Origin: Victivallales bacterium
Lineage (GTDB): Bacteria > Verrucomicrobiota > Lentisphaeria > Victivallales > Victivallaceae
Assembly (NCBI GenBank): GCA_030634125.1
Contig: DAOWBJ010000107.1
Location: 1 to 6,286, forward strand
Length of the DNA: 6,286 nucleotides
Direction of reading: 5' to 3'
Shown here piece after piece: positions 1-3,892 of the stretch. How positions within the stretch are numbered: the first letter of the stretch is position 1; each line of letters begins with the position of its first letter. The notes under the pieces were generated by a model. It searched no databases, was not told where the DNA came from, and worked only from the letters and a program-made list of their open reading frames with translations. The translations under genes were made by a program, and so were the position numbers.

Positions 1-2
1 AG

Positions 3-62
3 CAGCAGGAGAAATACCGATTTGTAGAAGAAATAATGCGTAGCATTCCACAATTTATATAA
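3..62 (+). CDS. possible 3' end of an upstream gene (partial)
   Basis: The frame starting at base 3 is open from the window edge for 19 codons and ends in TAA at 60-62. It reads QQEKYRFVEEIMRSIPQFI, a plausible amphipathic, charged C-terminus. The other two forward frames stop at about 25-27 and 40-42. Nineteen open codons can occur by chance, and no family can be named from so short a piece, so this is only a candidate gene tail. It would be transcribed in the same direction as the HTH gene at 218, with about 155 bases between them. Confidence 0.3.
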   Translation, partial: QQEKYRFVEEIMRSIPQFI

Positions 63-90
63 TACATGTATACTTTATTGCACTTGAATG

Positions 91-107
91 TAAGCTTTAC
101 AAGCTTA
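91..107. promoter_or_regulatory. inverted repeat, candidate operator
   Basis: TAAGCTT (91-97), spacer TAC, AAGCTTA (101-107): a perfect 7-bp inverted repeat about 45 bases upstream of the predicted -35 box of the HTH gene. It has no T-tract directly after it, so it does not look like a terminator. It could be an operator for the downstream HTH protein or another regulator. Confidence 0.35.
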
Positions 108-117
108 ATTCTTAGAA

Positions 118-140
118 AAATGCAATTTTTACTTGCATTT
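118..140. promoter_or_regulatory. inverted repeat, candidate operator
   Basis: AAATGCAA (118-125), 7-base spacer, TTGCATTT (133-140): a perfect 8-bp inverted repeat ending 9 bases before the predicted -35 box at 150-155. Its size and spacing suit a dimeric DNA-binding protein. On the RNA level it could also fold as a weak hairpin, but it lies upstream of the predicted transcription start. Confidence 0.4.
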
Positions 141-149
141 AAAATTACA

Positions 150-178
150 TTGCTGTATACTTACAGTATATTTATATA
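150..178 (+). promoter_or_regulatory. sigma70-like promoter of the HTH gene, with overlapping palindrome
   Basis: TTGCTG (150-155) and TATATA (173-178) are separated by 17 bases, a good match to a housekeeping promoter. Transcription would start near 185 and give a leader of about 33 bases. A small inverted repeat, CTGTA-TACT-TACAG (153-166), overlaps the -35 box and the spacer. A protein bound there would block RNA polymerase, so autoregulation by the encoded HTH protein is plausible but inferred. Confidence 0.5.
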
Positions 179-217
179 AGTTAAGGCAACAGTAAAACCT
201 TTTATTAGGAGATTAAG

Positions 218-523
218 ATGAAAAACGAAACAAAAATGCAGGTAATGGATTTTATCGGATTCCTGGAAACTTCAGGAAAACTCAACGTGCAGGAGCACAA
301 ACGTCTTCGCGAAGCTTTGGAAACAAATCTTCCAGAAAAGAAATCTCCAGAACTTCCAAATCGCCCTTTAACCCGTACCGAAGTCGCCGACTTCCTGAAA
401 GTTACTACTAGAACCATAGATCGTATGTGTGAAGACGGCAAATTAAAATATTGGAAGCTCGGACCGCGTTACATCCGTTTCAATCTTGACGACGTACTTT
501 CAGTCTTAGAATATCATAAGTGA
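218..523 (+). CDS. excisionase-type (HTH_17-like) winged-HTH DNA-binding protein
   Basis: A 101-residue cytoplasmic DNA-binding protein. Residues 49-99 form a MerR/excisionase-type winged helix-turn-helix: LTRTEVADFLKVTTRTIDRM (51-70) supplies the two HTH helices. The segment from about residue 74, with R84 and IRF (86-88), is the wing, and the Asp-Asp-Val helix (91-93) closes the fold. Residues 1-40 are predicted helical and charged, perhaps for oligomerisation. The start is supported by AGGAG at 207-211, six bases before ATG. In this family the domain occurs both in phage or plasmid excisionases and in small chromosomal regulators; no recombinase gene is visible beside it, so the role is unresolved. 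Several palindromes lie just upstream and could be its own binding sites. The next gene remnant is convergent, so the gene appears to be transcribed alone. Confidence 0.85.
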   Translation: MKNETKMQVMDFIGFLETSGKLNVQEHKRLREALETNLPEKKSPELPNRPLTRTEVADFLKVTTRTIDRMCEDGKLKYWKLGPRYIRFNLDDVLSVLEYHK

Positions 524-572
524 GAGTTTAAAATAATAACAGACAAATATTTTAAAGCTTTTTTTCTTGAAT

Positions 573-970
573 TTAACGGCTCTTAATTGTTAATCGGTAT
601 TTTTGCAAACGACTATTGGGTTTGTCCGGGATAGTCATTTCAATTAACTTATTTTCTAAAAGTTTTTAAAGTTGTTTTTTTAGTTCACCTGAAACAGTTT
701 TATGTCCAAGCATATGAACAATTTCAGATTTGTTCATTTCTCTGTTTCTTAAAGATAAAATAACTTTTGAAGCCAATTTTGACTCTGGCCGTGACTCTGG
801 CTGTGACTCTGGCTGTGATTCGGCTGTAAGTTATTAGTTAGTTCACTTTCCTCAATAGTGCAAAGAATAGAAGTAAGCTCTACTTTGAATGTTTGAACTT
901 TTAAATCATTGCTTAGAAATATAATGAAAATTTGTAAAATTATCGATGAATACTGGTATGGAATAGGCTT
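573..970 (-). pseudogene. decayed 3' end of a COG2865-like (AlbA_2/ATP-binding) or Fic-type protein with a C-terminal winged helix
   Basis: Reading leftward, one frame (open from 970) gives VQTFKVELTS and then EESELTNNLQP. From about 826 a second frame takes over with repeated PESQPESRPES, followed by LASKVILSLRNREMNKSEIV and HMLGHKTVSGELKKQL. A TAA at 666-668 interrupts it. The same frame continues with KLLENKLIEM and TIPDKPNSRLQKYRLT to a final stop at 573-575. The Pro-Glu-Ser linker, the winged helix and the PDKPNSRLQKYRLT ending are what I recall from the C-termini of COG2865-type putative DNA-binding/ATP-binding proteins (AlbA_2 domain) and some relatives. Two lesions are visible: one base missing near 820-822, where a 12-bp repeat unit is 11 bp long, and the premature stop. 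The catalytic N-terminal portion is absent. The upper boundary is uncertain; recognisable homology starts at about 900. Family identity is from memory of motifs, not from a search. Confidence 0.7.
780..826. repeat. 12-bp tandem repeat encoding Pro-Glu-Ser units, last copy one base short
   Basis: Four units run in tandem: TGACTCTGGCCG (780-791), TGACTCTGGCTG (792-803), TGACTCTGGCTG (804-815) and TGATTCGGCTG (816-826). Read on the minus strand, each full unit encodes Gln/Arg-Pro-Glu-Ser. The last unit has 11 bases instead of 12, which shifts the reading frame of the decayed gene. Units of this kind are prone to replication slippage. Confidence 0.85.
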
Positions 971-1164
971 TTAGAGCAATTGTCAATAAATAAAAACAGT
1001 AGTTTGCATTTGCCCTAAGTTCAAATTAGCCTCAAATTTACTGTCAATAAATTGTCAATAAATGTTGTAACGAAAGGGGTTGAAATGGCTTGAATTGGAA
1101 TGACAAGAGATTTTTGTGCTTGAGGCGGAACTTGTTGGTTGTTAGTGATTTGAGGGCAAAAAAA
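831..1164. other. stretch without an intact gene, between gene remnant and tRNA
   Basis: This AT-rich region holds the uncertain upstream part of the decayed gene (to 970), the TGTCAATAAAT repeats and then sequence running up to the tRNA 3' end. On the minus strand two short open stretches exist (1024-1155, 44 codons, and 909-1025, 39 codons). Neither has a convincing start and ribosome binding site or a family I can confirm. A run of seven T on the minus strand (1158-1164) directly follows the tRNA CCA end and may help end its transcript. Confidence 0.5.
981..1063. repeat. three copies of the 11-mer TGTCAATAAAT
   Basis: TGTCAATAAAT is present at 981-991, 1042-1052 and 1053-1063; the last two are perfectly tandem. 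The first and third copies share a longer 13-base form, ATTGTCAATAAAT (979-991 and 1051-1063). On the minus strand each copy reads ATTTATTGACA and contains TTGACA, but no well-placed -10 box follows, so a promoter role is not supported. Confidence 0.8.
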
Positions 1165-1240
1165 TGGAGCGAGTGATCGGATTTGAACCGACGACAATCA
1201 CGTTGGCAACGTGATGCTCTACCAGCTGAGCTACACTCGC
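1165..1240 (-). tRNA. tRNA-Gly (anticodon GCC)
   Basis: Read on the minus strand the 76 bases fold as a complete tRNA. The acceptor stem is GCGAGTG/CACTCGC, the D-arm stem GCTC/GAGC, the anticodon stem TCACG/CGTGA with loop TTGCCAA, the variable loop 5 bases, and the T-arm GTCGG/CCGAT with loop TTCAAAT. The anticodon GCC (1205-1207) reads glycine codons GGC and GGT. The discriminator base is T, and CCA is encoded in the gene (1165-1167), followed at once by seven T. It lies on the same strand as, and downstream of, the MlaA-hydrolase gene, 228 bases from its stop. Confidence 0.97.
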
Positions 1241-1271
1241 ATTCGCTCTCAATTGATGAGAATGAGCTCTT

Positions 1272-1299
1272 ACTTTACTTGAAAGATTTAAAAAAGCAA
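1272..1299 (-). promoter_or_regulatory. possible promoter for tRNA-Gly
   Basis: On the minus strand TTGCTT (1294-1299) and TAAAGT (1272-1277) are 16 bases apart. Transcription would begin near 1265, about 25 bases before the mature tRNA 5' end. Both boxes are imperfect, so this is a weak call. Another TATAAT lies further upstream at 1395-1400 on the same strand but lacks a good -35 box. Confidence 0.3.
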
Positions 1300-1452
1300 C
1301 CCCGAATCTATAAAAAAAAGATTTTTTTTACTGAAACCTGTCAAAATAACTCAGAGGTTCGCATTTTTTCAAAAATCGAGCAGGATTTAATCTATTATAA
1401 GCGATTAGTTATTATAATCTTAGCCTTCTTGAAAAAGTATATCCACATATCG

Positions 1453-1469
1453 AAGGCGACGTTCGCCTT
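1453..1469 (-). terminator. perfect hairpin at the end of the MlaA-hydrolase gene
   Basis: AAGGCGA (1453-1459), loop CGT, TCGCCTT (1463-1469) form a perfect, GC-containing 7-bp stem that begins on the last base of the TAA stop of the minus-strand gene (1469-1471). No T-run follows immediately; the first (TTTTT, minus strand) is about 16 bases further on. It may be an imperfect terminator or a 3'-end stabilising hairpin. Confidence 0.4.
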
Positions 1470-3739
1470 TAGCGCGGATTGTGGAATTCTGAGCTTTGGG
1501 GAGGAGTCGACGGGATGCTGTAAGGCGCGGCTAAAGAGGCATAAGTTTCTTTGTGATAGTTTCGTTGTTGCGGGGCAATGTGAGGAGTTTTTTCCAGGAA
1601 ATCATGTATTTGGTCATGGACTTTATTGAAATGTAAATTCCCCAGATGACCGCCGTGTTCAAAAAATACGATCTTTTCTTTGAAAGTTTCTTTCAACCAT
1701 TTGCGGCTTTTATCATGTACTAAAAAATCATTTGTTGTATGAACTATACGAATATCAGGGTTATCCACAAAATGATCTTTAAAAGATTTCATGTGTGAGT
1801 GATGAACAATTTTTTCCATGAATTCTTCTTCGGAAACATTTTTGCCGAAGCGTTCTTTGTGGTGATGTACCATAACTTTCTTCAAATAATCATGAAAAGT
1901 CATTCCTAAAGTTTCGTTATGAATATCAGTTTTATTGTTCCATTTATATTTGGTTTTTAAATTGGTTAATTTACCCCGGCGATGCATGGACAGCATCATT
2001 TCCTGCAAGGTCATTTTGAAAGCATAGCCAATTAAAAATTTTGCTTCATCTTTTTCGAAATTTAACGGGTGGTGAGTATCTTCATAATGTGACAGCATTG
2101 CAGGAATATCGTCATTATGACGTGCATATTGTTTCTTAGAGAGTGCCATCATCTTACCAAGTGCGATGGTCCCGCGCTGCTTTAATTCATCTTCTGTCCA
2201 TTGTTTGTGGGTATTGTAATAATTGTCAAGTTGATTCATGCCGTAAAGAAGATCCACCGGCGGATTAATTGCCAAATAACGATCAACCCCTAAAGTGTTT
2301 TGCCGTTCTTCCAGCTTCGCTATATGCAAGGCATGAAGAGCCCCCATGGAATAGCCAAGCATAATTATTCTTTTTGGCTTGATGTCTTTTTCTAAGAGTT
2401 CCGCAATCACTTTTGCCCAGGCTTTGCGTGTGTCCCCGGCATCAACAGGCATAAAGCCGGGGGCGTCAGTCGAGGCGGCAGTTTCCATAAAATGCCAGTT
2501 GAAGCTGCTGCTTATAGCCGCCACCGCAAAACCTTTAGCATGGAGACTTTCCGCCATAGCCAGTACTTTGTCACTTCTGTGATGAGCTCCGAGCCCGGGA
2601 GTAATTAGAATTAACGGCGCTTTTGGATTTTCTTTTTGCTCCCAGAAATGATAATCCATTTCATCCTTGTCCGTGTGTAGTTTTATCGAATCCGCACTTC
2701 CCTGAGTAACAAAGTCCGTGTTGAAAATTGATAAATAATGCCAGAAACTTCTTTTTTCTTCCTGAATATCAAAAAACATTGCTTTCAGGGTATCAATTTC
2801 TGTTCCCTGGGAAGCGTATGAGTCCATTTTTACATGTTCCAGAGATTTGCTTGAAGCGGTTTGCTCTATTTCAGTATATTGAGTATCTTTGATCCTTAGC
2901 TTATGATCTTCCACTTGATTTTTGCGATGTATATACCAGAAATTTTTTATTACATGGTATGGATCAGCAGAGGTTTTGACAGTCCTTTCATAGTCCTCAT
3001 AGTTGACAAGTAATCTATGCGATACGGCAGTTGTCTGTGCTCCATATGCTAAAGGAAAATTCTTAATATCTACAGCGTTATCAAATATTTTGCCGATAGC
3101 ATTTCTCATATTGCAGGGACCTGTAACTGGAAGAAATACATAGCATCCCGGTCCAATTCCCCAACCGGCAAAGGCTTGCCCGAAATCCTCATCCCGTTTT
3201 TTCATATCAAAGTAATATTCAGACGGATCCCATGCTCCGGCGACGCCAACAGTACTATTAAACGCGAAACGTACTGTAGAAATCCCGGCGTCTTTGAATT
3301 TAGCTTGCAGTAAACAACTTAAAAAACGTTTTGGGTAAGTTACATGTTCGGTAATATTGTAGATTGCCCTGACCATAGGGCGCGGAACAACTGTAGTATA
3401 AGCAATAGCCATCGGGCGGAACAACCAGCGCATGAGGAAATTGCTTGTTGAAAACATAGTCCGATTAAAGCCTTCGAGTGGGTCTCTGCCGCCGACTTTA
3501 TGAAACAGATTGATGTGTTCTGGTTTTTTCTGGAATAAAAAATGCAGTTTGCCATTTTCAGAATAACAATAAATATTCTCTGGGACAGGAAATGAATCTT
3601 CGGAGCAGACGTAATCGTAGCGATACGATTCGGGATGGTTCTCATCAACACCGGGGACAAAGCGCATAAGCGGCAATTCTACAGCACCGCAAAAACTTAT
3701 GAAAACTGTTAAAAAAAATAATGTTGTAAGAAATTTCAT
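1469..3739 (-). CDS. MlaA/VacJ-type lipid-transport domain fused to an alpha/beta-hydrolase
   Basis: A 756-residue exported protein. Residues 1-19 are a signal peptide; C17 sits in ISFC, a poor lipobox, so cleavage after CGA (17-19) by signal peptidase I is more likely. Residues 76-280 are a full MlaA domain: DPLEGFNRTMF (86-96), the VVPRP segment with QAKFKDAG, RDEDFGQ (182-188), GWGIGPG, LPVTGP and SADPY (257-261). MlaA extracts mislocalised phospholipid from the outer leaflet of the outer membrane. A linker leads to an alpha/beta-hydrolase (about 348-718): oxyanion-region PGLGAHHRSD (381-390), nucleophile elbow GYSMG (S464), candidate acid D671 and GGHLGN with H698. A His-rich insert spans about 540-660. 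E. coli MlaA is about 250 residues, so the hydrolase is a large addition. GAGGAA lies seven bases before ATG. No other mla gene is nearby. Domains are confident; lipid hydrolysis is inferred, and the substrate is unknown. Confidence 0.88.
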   Translation of the reverse strand: MKFLTTLFFLTVFISFCGAVELPLMRFVPGVDENHPESYRYDYVCSEDSFPVPENIYCYSENGKLHFLFQKKPEHINLFHKVGGRDPLEGFNRTMFSTSNFLMRWLFRPMAIAYTTVVPRPMVRAIYNITEHVTYPKRFLSCLLQAKFKDAGISTVRFAFNSTVGVAGAWDPSEYYFDMKKRDEDFGQAFAGWGIGPGCYVFLPVTGPCNMRNAIGKIFDNAVDIKNFPLAYGAQTTAVSHRLLVNYEDYERTVKTSADPYHVIKNFWYIHRKNQVEDHKLRIKDTQYTEIEQTASSKSLEHVKMDSYASQGTEIDTLKAMFFDIQEEKRSFWHYLSIFNTDFVTQGSADSIKLHTDKDEMDYHFWEQKENPKAPLILITPGLGAHHRSDKVLAMAESLHAKGFAVAAISSSFNWHFMETAASTDAPGFMPVDAGDTRKAWAKVIAELLEKDIKPKRIIMLGYSMGALHALHIAKLEERQNTLGVDRYLAINPPVDLLYGMNQLDNYYNTHKQWTEDELKQRGTIALGKMMALSKKQYARHNDDIPAMLSHYEDTHHPLNFEKDEAKFLIGYAFKMTLQEMMLSMHRRGKLTNLKTKYKWNNKTDIHNETLGMTFHDYLKKVMVHHHKERFGKNVSEEEFMEKIVHHSHMKSFKDHFVDNPDIRIVHTTNDFLVHDKSRKWLKETFKEKIVFFEHGGHLGNLHFNKVHDQIHDFLEKTPHIAPQQRNYHKETYASLAAPYSIPSTPPQSSEFHNPR

Positions 3740-3773
3740 GATTTACTTCCTCACAAAGTTCACTAATATGTAT

Positions 3774-3802
3774 AGAATACTTCTAATGCGGGGGAAAGTC
3801 AA
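3774..3802 (-). promoter_or_regulatory. sigma70-like promoter of the MlaA-hydrolase gene
   Basis: On the minus strand TTGACT (3797-3802) and TATTCT (3774-3779) are separated by exactly 17 bases. Transcription would start near 3767, giving a leader of about 28 bases with GAGGAA at 3747-3752. The -35 box matches consensus in five of six positions, the -10 box in four. Confidence 0.6.
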
Positions 3803-3820
3803 CGTTTTTGAGTAGTAAAG

Positions 3821-3849
3821 TTGATTTATCAGTCTATATTAAGTATAAT
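3821..3849 (+). promoter_or_regulatory. sigma70-like promoter of the prc-type gene
   Basis: TTGATT (3821-3826) and a perfect TATAAT (3844-3849) are 17 bases apart. Transcription would start near 3856, about 37 bases before the ATG at 3893. The -35 boxes of this promoter and the divergent one are back to back, only 18 bases apart. Confidence 0.65.
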
Positions 3850-3892
3850 TGTTAATAATACTTATGTGCTTACATCATGTTAAGGAATAAAT

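Larger units (their letters stand above)
67..162. repeat. 9-bp direct repeat TGTATACTT (67-75 and 154-162)
   Basis: TGTATACTT occurs identically at 67-75 and 154-162, both upstream of the HTH gene. Each copy contains the palindrome GTATAC. The second copy lies inside the promoter spacer region of the HTH gene. Paired half-sites like this can be repressor binding sites, but in AT-rich DNA a 9-mer repeat may also be chance. Confidence 0.35.

Noticed and set aside
205..441. 78-codon minus-strand frame opposite the HTH gene
   Set aside because: It lies antisense to a gene with clear domain structure and a ribosome binding site, and its translation resembles no family.
780..826. CRISPR-like or microsatellite array
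   Set aside because: The 12-bp units are contiguous without spacers, only about four in number, and are explained as codons for a Pro-Glu-Ser linker.
981..1063. TTGACA boxes on the minus strand as promoters for a leftward gene
   Set aside because: No acceptable -10 box occurs 16-18 bases downstream of any of the three copies.
906..1155. two minus-strand open stretches (44 and 39 codons) between the gene remnant and the tRNA
   Set aside because: They lack a good start codon with ribosome binding site, are in different frames and contain the TGTCAATAAAT repeats. They could be further debris, but I cannot tie them to a family, so no gene is called.
1183..1629. 148-codon plus-strand open frame
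   Set aside because: It runs through the antisense of the tRNA-Gly gene, an AT-rich gap and the antisense of the MlaA-hydrolase C-terminus. Its translation has no recognisable domain, so it is a chance frame.
3340..3660. 106-codon minus-strand frame inside the MlaA domain
   Set aside because: It is the same strand in another frame, fully inside the strongly supported MlaA coding region; a shadow frame.
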